Shown here piece after piece: positions 35,753 to 46,842 of a stretch of 64,000 bases of DNA. Under the pieces are notes generated by a model, which was not told the DNA's origin, ran no database searches, and saw only the letters and a program-made list of their open reading frames with translations. Both the position numbers and the translations under genes were made by a program. The stretch lies in contig NC_053391.1 in assembly GCF_905171765.1 (NCBI RefSeq), positions 151,610,839 through 151,674,838 on the forward strand, given 5' to 3'. The stretch is from Bufo bufo. Taxonomy: Eukaryota; Chordata; Amphibia; Anura; Bufonidae. The stretch's first letter is position 1; every line of letters starts with the position of its first letter.

Positions 35753-37322
35753 TGCTCAAAAAAATAAAGGGAACACTTAAACAACACAATGTAACTCCAA
35801 GTCAATCACACTTCTGTGAAATCAAACTGTCCACTTAGGAAGCAACACTGAGTGACAATCAATTTCACATGCTGTTGTGCAAATGGGATAGACAACAGGT
35901 GGAAATTATAGGCAATTAGCAAGACACCACCAATAAAGGAGTGGTTTTGCAGGTGGTGACCTGACCACTTCTCAGTTCCTATGCTTCCTGGCTGATGTTT
36001 TGGTCACTTTTGAATGCTGCCGGTGCTTTCACTCTAGTGGTAGCATGAGACGGAGTCTACAACCCACACAAGTGGCTCAGGTAGTGCAGCTTATCCAGGA
36101 TGGCACATCAATGCGAGCTGTGGCAAGAAGGTTTGCTGTGTCTGTCAGCGTAGTGTCCAGAGCATGGAGGCGCTACCAGGAGACAGGCCAGTACATCAGG
36201 AGACGTGGAGGAGGCCGTAGGAGGGCAACAACCCAGCAGCAGGACCGCTACCTCCGCCTTTGTGCAAGGAGGAACAGGAGGAGCACTACCAGAGCCCTGC
36301 AAAATGACCTCCAGCAGGCCACAAATGTGCATGTGTCTGCTCAAACGGTCAGAAACAGACTCCATGAGGGTGATATGAGGGCCCGACGTCCACAGGTGGG
36401 GGTTGTGCTTACAGCCCAACACTGTGCAGGACGTTGGGCATTTGCTAGAAAACACCAAGATTGGCAAATTCGCCACTGGCGCCCTGTGCTCTTCACAGAT
36501 GAAAGCAGGTTCACACTGAGCACATGTGACAGACGTGACAGAGTCTTGAGACGCCGTGGAGAACGTTCTGCTGCCTGCAACATCCTCCAGCATGACCGGT
36601 TTGGCATTAGGCCAGTAATCGTGTGGGGTTGCATTTCTTTGGAGGTCCACACAGCCCTCCATGTGCTCGCCAGAGGTAGCCTGACTGCCATTAGGTACCG
36701 AGATGAGATCCTCAGACCCCTTGTGAGACCATATGCTGGTGCGGTTGGCCCTGGGTTCCTCCTAATGCAAGACAATGCTAGACCTCATGTGGCTGGAGTG
36801 TGTCAGCAGTTCCTGCAAGATGAAGGCATTAATGCTATGGACTGGCCCGCCCGTTCCCCAGACCTGAATCCAATTGAGCACATCTGGGACATCACGTCTC
36901 GCTCTATCCACCAACGTCACGTTGCACCACAGACTGTCCAGGAGTTGGCAGATGCTTTAGTCTAGGTCTGGGAGGAGATCCCTCAGGAGACCATCCGCCA
37001 CCTCATCAGGAGCATGCACAGGCGTTGTAGGGAGGTCATACAGGCACGTGGAGGCCACACACACTACTGGGCCTCATTTTGACTTGTTTTAAGGACATTA
37101 CATCAAAGTTGGATCAGCCTGTAGTGTGTTTTTCCACTTTAATTTTGAGTGTGACTCCAAATCCAGACCTCCATGGGTTAAAAAATTTGATTTCCATTTT
37201 TTTTTTTTGTGTGATTTTGTCAGCACATTCAACTATGTAAAGAACAAAGTATTTCAGAAGAATATTTAATTAACTCAGATCTAGGATGTGTTATTTTTGT
37301 GTTCCCTTTATTTTTTTGAGCA

Positions 37323-37325
<3 letters not shown>
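35750..37325 (+). mobile_element. Complete Tc1-like transposon (CACTGCTCAAAAAAATAAAG family)
   Basis: A 1576-bp element with inverted ends CACTGCTCAAAAAAATAAAG and CTTTATTTTTTTGAGCAGTG, flanked by TA. The terminal sequence is that of a Tc1 family I know as widespread in fishes, amphibians and lampreys, for which horizontal transfer has been proposed. The transposase has one premature stop. It is a different family from the Tc1 at 4585-6201. Confidence 0.93.
36045..37082 (+). pseudogene. Tc1-like transposase with premature stop
   Basis: The start at 36045 ([20 protein letters not shown]) is the family start; an in-frame ATG at 36000 lies in the leader. Helix-turn-helix segments span residues ~1-110, with an [11 protein letters not shown]-hook-like link near residue 55. 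The DDE residues are D152 (FTDES), D243 (MQDNARPH) and E278 (LNPIEHIW), so the DD34E spacing is intact. TAG at 36963-36965 truncates the protein after residue 306 (CAG to TAG explains it). The frame then continues VWEEIPQETIRHLIRSM to TGA at 37080-37082, a few residues beyond the expected end, because the usual stop appears to have become TGG. Otherwise uninterrupted, so decay is recent. Confidence 0.92.
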
Positions 37326-37363
<38 letters not shown>

Positions 37364-37367
<4 letters not shown>

Positions 37368-37689
37368 CATTTTGTGAACCTACACTTATTCTTCAAAAAA
37401 ACGATTCTGGTAGGATAACTGACTTCAAGTTAAAATGACCCTAGTGTGTTGGTGAATTAGGTTGATTGGAATGTGAGCCCTCAATGATGTGCTACAAAAG
37501 TGTCTACCCTTTCTTTTCTGTTGGTTTAGTCATAGGGGGTTCTCTGTAAAAAAAAAAAAAAAAAAAAGATAATAAAATAAACATGTTATTATAAATAACT
37601 TTAATTATAAAAGCCTTCTTTTTTTTTTTATTTTATAATTGGTCATTTTGTCTAGGTGGTAATCAATGTAGAAATTAAAATGGTCACTG
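37364..37689. other. No feature seen
   Basis: AT-rich with an A-run (37550-37568) and a T-run (37620-37630). No gene. Confidence 0.5.
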
Positions 37690-37692
37690 TAA

Positions 37693-38102
37693 GGCATATT
37701 GCACACGAACATGTGCGCTCCGTGGCCGCATTGCGGACCGCATTTCCGAATCCGCAATACACGGGCACCGTTCCGTGTGCATTCCGCATCACAGATGCGG
37801 ACCCATTCACTTCAATGGATCCGCAAATCCGGAGATGCAAAATGGTACAGAACGGAAGCACGGAACGGAAAACTACGGGAGCACTACGGAGTGCTTCCGT
37901 GGGGTTTCGTCCCATACTTCCGTTCCGCAAAAAGATAGAACATATCCTATCTTTTTGCAGAACGGCCGGATCGCGTACCCATTAAAGTGAATGGGTCCGC
38001 GATCCGCTGCGGCTGCACTAAGGACGGTGTTTGTGCATTGCGGCCCGCATTTTGCGGGCCGCAGCACGACCACGGGGCGCACACGTTTGTGTGCAGGAGG
38101 CC
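37693..38102. mobile_element. Palindromic MITE with TAA duplication
   Basis: 410 bp, TAA on both sides (37690-37692 and 38103-38105). Inverted ends are GGCATATTGCACACGAAC and GTTTGTGTGCAGGAGGCC. The inside has internal inverted repeats such as GCGGACCCATTCACTTCAAT and AAAGTGAATGGGTCCGC. The 3-bp TAA duplication supports a PIF/Harbinger origin. Confidence 0.82.
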
Positions 38103-38253
38103 TAAGATTCCTGGACATGGAATCTGTCCTAATGACAAAGCATTATGATGCATACAGAACAACTTCCAAGATGAGCTGCTAGTGAGATGGTTCTCTTCCT
38201 TCGGAGATAGCTCTGCAAGCAACATTTTTTGTCCAGCCAAATCCTGGCACTAA

Positions 38254-38699
38254 GGCCTCATGCACACGACAGTATTTTTTTGCGGTCAGCAAAACGGTGT
38301 TCCGTTGTTCCGTGATCCGTTTCCGTTTTTGTTTCCGTGTGTCTTCCCTGATTTTTGGAGGATCACCAGACATGAAGGAAAGTGAAAAAAAATCTAAGTC
38401 AAGTTTGCCATGCAAATGATAGGAAAAAAACGGACGCGGACGCGGATGACAATCTTGTGTGCCTCCGTGTTTTTTCACTGACCCATTGACTTGAATGGGT
38501 CCGCGAACCGTTGATTGTGAAAATAATAGGACAGGTCATATTTTTTTGACGGACTGGAAACACGGATCACGGACGCGGATGACAATTGGTGCATTACCCG
38601 AGTTTTCCACGAACCCATTGAAAGTCAATGGGTCCGCAGAAAATCACGGAAAACGGAACAACGGACACAGAACACAACAACGATCGTGTACATGAGGCC
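38254..38699. mobile_element. Palindromic MITE, same family
   Basis: 446 bp between TAA (38251-38253) and TTA (38700-38702). Ends are GGCCTCATGCACACGAC and the inverted GATCGTGTACATGAGGCC. The interior is rich in TTTCCGTTTT and GTTTTCCAC words in both orientations. Confidence 0.78.
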
Positions 38700-38789
38700 T
38701 TATGCTGGAAAAAGGCAGAAACCCGCCTGTTCCCTTTATAGTCAATGGGGCCTGGCGGTGCTCGAGCCCTTTCCAGCTATGCCAGATAA

Positions 38790-39291
38790 GGGCTCATGCA
38801 CATGAACATATTTTCTTTCCACTTACGTTCCGTTTTTTTGCGGACCGTATGCGGAACCATTCACTTCAATGGGTCTGCAAAAACAGCGGAAGGTACTCGT
38901 GTGCATTCAGATTCCATATTTCCGTTCCGCAAAAAAGTAGTGCATGTCCTATTATTGTCCGCAAATCACGGTCCGAGGCCACATTCAAGTCAGTGGGTCC
39001 GCAAAAAATACAGAACGCACACGGAACACATCCGTATTTCACCCGTATTTCATCCGTATTTTGTGGATCCATACTGTAGAAATGCTATGCCCAGCCCATA
39101 TTGCTTATGTGTTTGGTGATTAATAAGTTACTGTTTCTGTTTCCGTGATTGCATACGGAAACCATATGGATATGTTTTGTGGAATAACGGAACGGAAGAG
39201 GACTTAAATCAGAGAAAAAAAAACTCAGATACGGAACAACGGATCCATGAAAAATGGACTGCAAACCAACAATGGTCGTGTGCATGAGCCC
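38790..39291. mobile_element. Palindromic MITE with TAA duplication, same family
   Basis: 502 bp, TAA on both sides (38787-38789 and 39292-39294). Inverted ends are GGGCTCATGCACATGAAC and GGTCGTGTGCATGAGCCC. Two such MITEs in tandem (38254 and 38790) are separated by only ~90 bp. Confidence 0.82.
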
Positions 39292-39549
39292 TAAGATGAA
39301 CTTGTGTGAAACTAGCCTAAAGTAACATTCGAGCAAAACTATTGACAGACTGCAGTCCACATCAGAACCACTGGGTGGCCACATATAGACACAGATAGCA
39401 TAAACAACTCCCAATAGATTATGAAATTCCGTTGTTTTTTTCAAAGCTGGTCATCTTGTGCCACTCATCATAGGAAACAGTGAGTCCAGAGGATTGGTTA
39501 GACACATCTGCATATAAACAGTTTTAAATATATAAGTAACAAAAGTTAA

Positions 39550-40261
39550 AGGGCTTCTGTCACCCCACTAAACAGATTTTTTTTTTTTGTGTACTTATAA
39601 TCCCTATCATGCAATATTGCTATACCTTATGTTATTAATAATTTTCGTTCAGTAGATTTTGCAAAAAACTTACTTTTATGATATGCTAATTACCTTTCTA
39701 CCAGCAAGTAGGGTCTACTTGCTGGTAGCAGCCGCAGAAAACCGCCCCCTCCTCTTGTTGATTGACAGGGCCAGCCCTGTCAGCATTTCAAAAATTGCGC
39801 GCCTGTGTTGATTTGGCGCAGGCGCTCTGAGATAAGGAGGCTCAGCTCCTCAGCACTCCCTCAGTGCGCCTGCCCCGATGACGTCACCAAAAGAGAAGAC
39901 GTCATCGGCGCAGGCGCACTGAGGGAGTGCTGAGGAGGCAAGCCTCCTTATCCCAGAGCGCCTGCGCCGAATCAACACAGGCGCGCAATTTTTGAAATGC
40001 TGAGAGGGCTGGCCGGAGGAGGAGATCGCGGCTGGCCCTGTCAATCAACAAGAGGAGGGGGCGGTTTTCTGCGGCTGCTACCAGCAAGTAGACTCCCTAC
40101 TTGCTGTTAGAAAGGTAATTAGCATATCACAAAAGTAAATTTTTTGCAAAATCTACTGAACGGAAATTATTAATAACATAAGGTATAGCAATATCGCATG
40201 ATAGGGATTATAAGTACACAAAAAAAATAAAAAATCTGTTTAGTGGGGTGACAGAAGCCCT
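39550..40261. mobile_element. 712-bp nearly perfect palindrome, TTAA-target MITE
   Basis: TTAA on both sides (39546-39549 and 40262-40265). Arms begin AGGGCTTCTGTCACCCCAC and remain paired for ~340 bp, through AGCAAGTAG, GAAAACCGCCCCC and GGCGCAGGCGC words, to a centre near 39890-39900 between two GACGTCA words. A short extra segment in the right arm (GGCCGGAGGAGGAGATCGCG near 40010) is the main asymmetry. T2/Kolobok-like by terminus and target. No coding capacity. Confidence 0.85.
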
Positions 40262-40265
40262 TTAA

Positions 40266-40665
40266 GGAAATTGGTAAAGAGGAAGGACACATCAATATGT
40301 TACTAGTATTTTTTTTTTCTAAAATAAAAAAAAATATATTCTTTGCTTTGTTAAAGGGTAATTACTCAGGGCTGGGTTTGTGATATTAAAAACTCAGTCA
40401 TCCTTTTCTTTTGTAAAGAAGACCGGCTTGCATTTCTTTTTTCCAAAGAAGCATTATGGAGGGATACAATCATGGCAATAGATTAAAAAAAATCTTACTA
40501 TGAGCCCTGATTGAAAAGTTTGAGGCTACCACCAGGGAAGAATCCTAATATGAAAAAGCACTAACTGAACAGTTCAAGGCTATCACCAAAAACTTAGTGA
40601 ATAAAATACAGTAGTTGAAAATTGATCTAGGAGGTACTGTATATTAAATGTGCACAGTAAACATA
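40266..40665. other. No feature seen
   Basis: AT-rich, no ORF or repeat of note. Confidence 0.5.
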
Positions 40666-42099
40666 AGTACAAACTTTATTAATAAATAATTAAAATACTA
40701 TTGAGTGGTTTAAAACTATCAGGAGACAGTTAAGGGCTTGGATATGTTCACTGTCTATCTGAAGTGGTCTCTGTCACTAGGCTATACACTCTATTTAAAG
40801 GGTAGGTGGCCTACCAAATACTCTATAGCTATTGCTAGCAGTGGATTGATTAACAGGTGCTAGATACTGTGGATCTACTAGAAAGATAATGGCACTATTC
40901 CTCAAATAGGTTGTGTAATAGCGCCACAGCTTACTATCTGTCAGACTCTATGGTATGGCCCCTGATGGTGAATCAGTGATGTCCTGATGAACACTAAGGC
41001 CTCTTTCACACGAGCGTGTCTGGATAAGGTCCGGATGCGTCCCGGTGCATTGCGGCAAACCTGCGCGAGTAGGTAAGCAATTGCAGTCAGTTTTGACTGC
41101 GATTGCTCTCCGTTGTTCAGTTTTTATCGCGCGGGTGCAATGCGTTTTGCACACATGTGATAAAAAACCGACTGTGGTACCCAGACCCGAACTTCTTCAC
41201 AGAAGTTCAGGTTTGGGTTAGTTGTAGTGTAGATTGTATTATTTCTTATAAGGGAAAATAATAGCATTCTGAATACAGAATGCATAGTACACTAGGGCTG
41301 GAGGGGTTAAAAAAATAAATTACCTCACCTTAATCCACTTGTTCGTGCAGCCGGCTTCTCTTCTGTCTTCTTTTGTGAGGAATAGGACCTTTGATGACGT
41401 CACTACGTTCATCACATGGTCCGACACATGATCCATCACCATGGTAATGGATCATGTGACGGATCATGTGATGAGTGTAGTGAATTCAACTTAGAGCTGG
41501 GTTCCTAATGGTTGTATTGAGAATATAGTGCTATATTCCTTATATTTATCAATTCTAGCAATACAACCATTAGGAACTCAGATCTAAGTTGTAATCGCAA
41601 TGCGATTAATACAGGTTATATTAATAGCATTGCGAATTCAACTTACCACACTCTGCGTCAACTACGTAATTTTCCATGGGAGTTTTGCCATGGATCCCCC
41701 TCCGGCATGCCACAGTCCAGGTGTTAGTCCCCTTGAAACAACTTTTCCATCACTATTGTGGCCAGAAAGAGTCCCTGTGGGTTTTAAAATTCGCCTGCCT
41801 ATTGAAGTCTATGGCGGTTCGCCCGGTCCGCCCGTTCGCGAACATTTGCGGAAAATCGCGTTCGCCGTTCCTGAACGGAAAATTTTATGTTCGCAACATC
41901 TCTATTGGCAGCGTGTGGATACAAACTGCTGAAATAGACCCAAGTCTCCTAAATGAAAGCTGAATACGAGAAGCCCTCATTGCTTCCTCCTGCAACAATT
42001 TCAAATCCAAGTTTCCGCTTCTCGGTCCTAATTTCAGTTACAGCAGCAGAATTCTGTATTTAGCAAGGTGATTTACAACGCGCAACGCTATCACCGCAA

Positions 42100-42141
42100 C
42101 TCCCCTGATGAAGCCGCATTACGGCGAAACATGTCGGGTGG
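42100..42141 (+). ncRNA. Hammerhead-ribozyme-like motif 2
   Basis: Plus-strand order is: short stem I (CUCCC against GGGUGG with a bulged U), core CUGAUGA (42105-42111), one extra A, stem II GCCG/CGGC with loop CAUUA, GAAA (42126-42129), palindromic stem III ACAUGU and the cleavage-site C (42135). The core words and the extra A are shared with the motif at 13312-13355, while the stem II sequence differs but still pairs (GCCG/CGGC against GAGGG/CCCUC). That is the pattern of a conserved RNA fold. Activity is unproven. Confidence 0.55.
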
Positions 42142-42651
42142 GGTAGTGATAGTTATTGGTTTTTAGGCAGGATATAGCAATAGGGCTACAAATTATACCT
42201 TGTGGGGTTGTAAACACTGTTTGGCTATCGAGATAGTGTGTGTCTAGTGGAATAGCACCACTGCTACATCTGTGTGTTAGAAAGTGTGAATGAATGATGG
42301 ATGCTTGAAATATCGGGAATTAGGAGCATATCCAACCAATCAATAATAGGAATTTTATATTTATTAGTGTCCTTCAGGACATAACTAATTCACCATCAGG
42401 GGCCATACCATAGAGTCTGACACATAGTAAGCTGCGGCGCTATTACACAACCTATTTGAGGAGTAATGCCATTTTCTTTCTAGTAGATCCACGGTATCTA
42501 GCACCTGTTAATCAATCCACTGCTAGCAATAGTTATAGAGTATTTGGTAGGCCACCTACCCTTCAAACAGAGTGTATAGCTTAGTGACAGAGAACACTTC
42601 AGATAGACAGAGAACATATGCAAGCCCTTAACTGTCTCCTGATAGTTTTAA

Positions 42652-44644
42652 CCCCTTAAGGACCCTGCCATTTTTCACCTTAAGGACCAGGCCATTTTTA
42701 GAAAATCTGGCATGTGTCACTTTATGTAGTGATACCTTTAAAATGCTATTACTTATCCAGACCATTCTGAGATTGTTTTCTCGTCACATATTGTACTTCA
42801 TCACAGTGGTAAAATTGAGTGAAAATTTTTATTCATTTATAAAAAAATACCAAATTTACCAAAATTTTTGAAAAATATGCAAATTTCCACATTTCAATTT
42901 CTCTACTTCTATAATAAATAGTAATACCTCAAAAATAGTTATTACTTTACATTCCCCATATGTCTACTTCATGGTTGGATCATTTTGTGAATTCCATTTT
43001 ATTTATTGTGGACGTTAGAAGGCTTAGAAGTTTAGAAGCAAATCTTGAAATTTTTAAGAAAATTTCTAAAACCCACTTTTTTAGGACCAGTTCAGGTCTG
43101 AAGTCACTTTATGAGGCTTACATAAATCACCCAAAAATGACCCCATTTTACAAACTACACCCCTCAAGGTATACAAAACTGATTTTACTAACTTTTTTTT
43201 AACCCTTTAGGTGTTCCACAAGAATTAATGGAAAATAGAGATAACATTTCAAAATTTCACTTTTTTGGCAGATTTTCCATTTGAATCCATTTTTTCCAGT
43301 TACAAAGCAAGGTTTTACAGCCAAACAAAAATCAATATTTATGGCCCTGATTCTGTAGTTTACAGAATCACCCCATATGTGGGCGTAAACTGCTGTACGG
43401 GCACACGGCAGGGCACAGAAGGAAAGGAATGCCATACGGTTTTTGGAAGGAAGATAGTCTAAGAGCCATAGTTTTTTCAGTTTTTGGGTGATTATCTTAG
43501 ATAGGGTATGATTTTTGTGGAATGAGATGATGGTTTGATTGCACTATTTTGGGGTGTGTGACTTTTTGATTACTTGCTATTACACTTTTTGTGATGTAAG
43601 GTGACAAAAAATGGCTTTTTTTACACTTTTTTTTTTTTTTTTTACAGTGTTCACCTCAGGGGTTAGGTTATGTAATATTTTTTTAGAGCAGTTTATTACG
43701 GATGCGGCGATACCTAATATGTATATATTTTTTATTTACTTAAGTTTTACACAATAACAGCATTTTTAGAACAAAAGGTAGGGGCTCTTTTTTGCAGGAG
43801 GAGGTGACGATTAGATTGGTACTATATTGGCGGGTATACACCTTTTTAATCACTTGGTGTTGTACTTTTAGTGACTTAATGTGACAAATTTTTTTTTATT
43901 TAGCACAGTTTTTATTTTTTTATTTTTACGGTGTTCATCTGAGGGTTAGGTCATGCAATATGTTTATAGAGTCGGTCGATACGGACGTGGCAATACCTAA
44001 TATGTATACTTTTTTTCCCCCTATTTTTTACCAATTTACTTTATTTGGGGAAAATTACATATATATATTTTTTTTTTTATTTGAAACTTTTAATTTTGTT
44101 TTGTAAAACTTTCTTTTTTAACTTCTTTCTTCACTTTATTTTTTGTCCCACTATGGGACAGGATCTGATCCCTGTTTCAATACAGCACAATACATCTGTA
44201 TTGTGCTGTATTGAACTGTCAGTGTCTTACACTGTAAGACGCTAACAACTGCCTAGGAGACCCAGCCCTGGGGCTGGATCTCCTGGGCTTCCATAGCTGG
44301 CAGTCCCGGTGCCTGTTCAAGGCAACAGAGCTGCCATAGCAACCCTCAGTTCCCCGTCATCGCAGCACGGGGACCCGATGGGGATGTATAAGATGCCGCA
44401 AACCCCCTGTATGCTGCGGTCAGCGTGACCGCGGCATACAGGGGGTTAATCCGTCGGCATTGATGTTTTCACCGATTCTTGCAGATACAGCAGGGGTCCG
44501 GCTGTCAGTATCAGCCGGGCCCCTGCTGCTGATCGCTGCAGAAGTTGTGGGGCATCGCGTTAACCCTAGGATGAGAATGCTCATCCTAGTGCGTTAATTA
44601 CCTGCAAGTTGGGACGAGCATTCTCGTCCAAGGTCCTGAAGGGG
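42652..44644. mobile_element. TTAA-target non-autonomous transposon
   Basis: 1993 bp, TTAA on both sides (42648-42651 and 44645-44648). Ends are CCCCTTAAGGACC and the inverted GGTCCTGAAGGGG. The empty site is preserved in the left arm of the host fold-back element (GTGGTTTAAAACTATCAGG, ~40706-40722), which proves the 4-bp TTAA duplication. The left half is AT-rich; the right end carries a row of hairpins (44177-44600). There is no transposase. piggyBac or Kolobok superfamily. Confidence 0.85.
44177..44600. repeat. Row of hairpins near the right end of the TTAA element
   Basis: Consecutive inverted repeats: CAATACAGCACAATACA (44177-44214), GTGTCTTACACTGTAAGAC (44222-44240), GGAGACCCAGCCC against GGGCTGGATCTCC (44258-44284), AACCCCCTGTATGC (44401-44447, a 14-bp perfect stem), GGGGTCCGGCTG (44493-44524) and CACTAGGATGAG-type stem (44560-44600). 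Confidence 0.82.
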
Positions 44645-44722
44645 TTAAACCACTGAATAGTATTGTTTTCTCCGAGTAGTATTTTAATTATTTAATAATA
44701 AAGTTTGTAGTTCTAATATAAA

Positions 44723-45895
44723 CAATGGGACCCCTAAAAGGCATTTTCGGCCAATTGACCGTATGTTAAATTTTAAAAATTGTATTTTAGGCCACGGGAG
44801 TACGGGCCTTAAAAATTAGGCATTCACCTGACAAAAGAAATTCTGATTATGTGGCTCAAGGTACATTATGCGGTCAATGGATACAAATTTTACTGTAGGC
44901 CATTGGACTACAGGACCCAAACATTAGGCATTTACCGGACAGAAAAGATCAAGTGATTATTTGGCCGGAGGTATATTGCCCGGTCAATGGATATCAATTT
45001 TACTGCAGGCCAGTGCAAATACAGGTCAAATACATATGTTTAAAATAACAAAAAATATAAAATTGCAAAGAAAAATTGGGGTTTAGTCAGCACATCCAGT
45101 GCGCAAGCACGCGTTGCCATGGCTGAAAGCACAAAGGCAAAAAAAATATACAATGCAACAGCACTCTGCAAACCAAATAAAGTACAATAATGCCAAAATA
45201 ATAGAAAGTATTCTGGTGCAAATGCTACGCTAATAAATTTGAGATGCTTGGCAAATCATTTTGTACAAAATTATTTGGGCCCGCTTGCCAAATGTCAAGG
45301 CGATCTCAGTAAGACGGGAACCTAACACTAAATATCACATTAACTGGTGCTATACTGGCCTCCATTACATTATATTATGCCTCTTATGGTGCCAAAATGG
45401 GGATGCAGGCTCCTCATGCATGCCAAACCCACACTATATAATACCTCTTTGGTGCTGGCCTCTATTTTGTTCAATGAATGCAGGTTCCGCTAGCATGCTG
45501 AGCCCATTCTGTATTCCACCTTACCTGGTGCCAAATGGCCTCCAATACATACAGGGAGAGTGGGCTACAGCAAACATATAAAATTGGATTAAAAACATGG
45601 CTAACGAAATCCCCCCTCCTGAATAAAACCCCTAATGATAATAGTTGAAATTCGAAATACGTGGTCGTCACTGGTGTTGAATTCCTCCGAGGCCCCAACA
45701 ATTATTTATTTACCATACAGAGAAGAAGAAGTAAGTATGTGGCTGGCAATAGATTACACGGTCATTGGATATCAATTTTACAGCAGGCCAGTGGACTACA
45801 GGCCCCAAAAATTATGCATTCAGCGGACGGAAAAGAACAAGTATGTGGCTGGAGATAGATTACACAGTCATTGGAAATCAATTTTTGTCACAGCT
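44723..45895. repeat. ~110-bp tandem repeat, interrupted
   Basis: Units with CGGTCAATGGATATCAATTT, TACTGCAGGCCAGTGGACTA and CAGGCCCCAAAAATTA, spaced ~108-110 bp (44872, 44982; 45760, 45867). The middle (45040-45690) is unrelated sequence with three short partly similar blocks (TGGCCTCCATTACAT, TGGCCTCTATTTTG, TGGCCTCCAATACAT). The array stops at the LTR at 45896. Confidence 0.7.
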
Positions 45896-46842
45896 GATGA
45901 TGGGGAAAACCCTCAGCCGTGCGATGCCAGAAGATGTTTAGTCGCTGCTCGGCCAGGACGACAGAACTAGGGAGCAGGTCATCTCCTATTACGTCCCTAA
46001 TTCTGACCCTGACTCCTAGCTGTATGAGCCGACCCTGATGGTAGGAGGTCTCATACTCCGTAACCTTGGGGTCCCTACTAGCCCTCAGGGTGGCCCTGAA
46101 CTAGGAGCAGGGTAAGACGACCTGTTCCTCCTAGGCACGGACGAACAGGAGTCTTACTGGCCAAGCTGCAAGTAGAAGGGGAACATAAACAGACATATGG
46201 AAATGACAGGTGAACCAAGCAGTTCCACACTAACCTGCCACAGCCTTGCTGACTGGAACCCATGCTCAAATACGCTGTCCACACAAACACAAGGGAGACA
46301 GCACACACATCAAAACACACAGGTAACCAGGACATCCATAGCTGCAATAAATATCAAGAGCATAAAAACATCAACTTAACATCAGACATTCTTTTATGAC
46401 CGCAAGGGTGGCCCTTACTGGAAAGATGGTATATGAACCAGGAGGATGACTCCAGCAAAACGCATGGCTGAAGTACCCCTCAGCAACTGCCTTTCAGCAG
46501 GAAGCTAAATAACCCAAGTGGCCACACCCACACACACACTAGGAAAGGGGTAAACCCTTCCATCACCAAACAAGGTAAGTGTCACTTAAAGGGGAAGTGT
46601 ACAATAAACAATTACACTGCAGCTGTTACCGCAGGCAACAACATGCGTGGCAACCATGTCCTGGGAGTCAGCCAGAAGGCCGAGACACTGCCACCACATG
46701 TACACAATACCACACGCTGCCACGGGCAGCCACAAGTGAAGGGAAGTGTCACAGTGCACACCTATATAAACCTTGTGCACACCAGACATAGAAAGTGAAT
46801 AGTAAAACCACACTTTACCAGAGGCAAACACATGCCGTGACA
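45896..46842 (-). repeat. Probable solo LTR, related to 62264-62878
   Basis: Begins TGTCACAGCTGATGATGGGG and ends CATGCCGTGACA, with a TG...CA terminus in both directions. The first ~600 bp align with the LTR at 62264-62878 (CCTCAGCCGTGCGATGCCA, GGTAAGACGACCTGTTCCTC and GACCGCAAGGGTGGCCCTTA all recur there in variant form). It is ~330 bp longer. No target duplication is visible, so the ends may be rearranged. The strand is inferred from the better-preserved copy. Confidence 0.6.

Larger units (their letters stand above)
35709..37363. repeat. (TA)n microsatellite split by a Tc1 insertion
   Basis: TA repeats flank the Tc1 on both sides (35709-35749 and 37326-37363). The transposon landed in a pre-existing run of its own target dinucleotide. 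Confidence 0.9.
40666..44722. mobile_element. Second fold-back element, secondarily split
   Basis: The left arm (40666 to ~40996: AGTACAAACTTTATTAATA, GGAGACAGTTAAGGGCTTGG, GTATGGCCCCTGATGGTGAA) is repeated inverted at ~42365-42651 and 44645-44722. The right arm is cut by a TTAA element (42652-44644). The arms are ~85-90% similar by eye, older than those of the first fold-back. The spacer (~40998-42364) holds the left terminus of a GGCCTCTTTCACACGAGCG MITE, a GATCATGTGA palindrome, part of a 129-bp-array-like palindrome (41485-41650) and, near the right arm, a hammerhead-like motif. No coding region. It shares design, not sequence, with 12340-14851. Confidence 0.7.

Noticed and set aside
36108..36775. 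184- and 144-codon minus-strand ORFs in the second Tc1
   Set aside because: Antisense shadows of the transposase.
45896..46842. LTR pair forming one element with 62264-62878
   Set aside because: The two are similar but 15 kb apart with unrelated nested elements between, different lengths and different flanks; independent solo LTRs are simpler.
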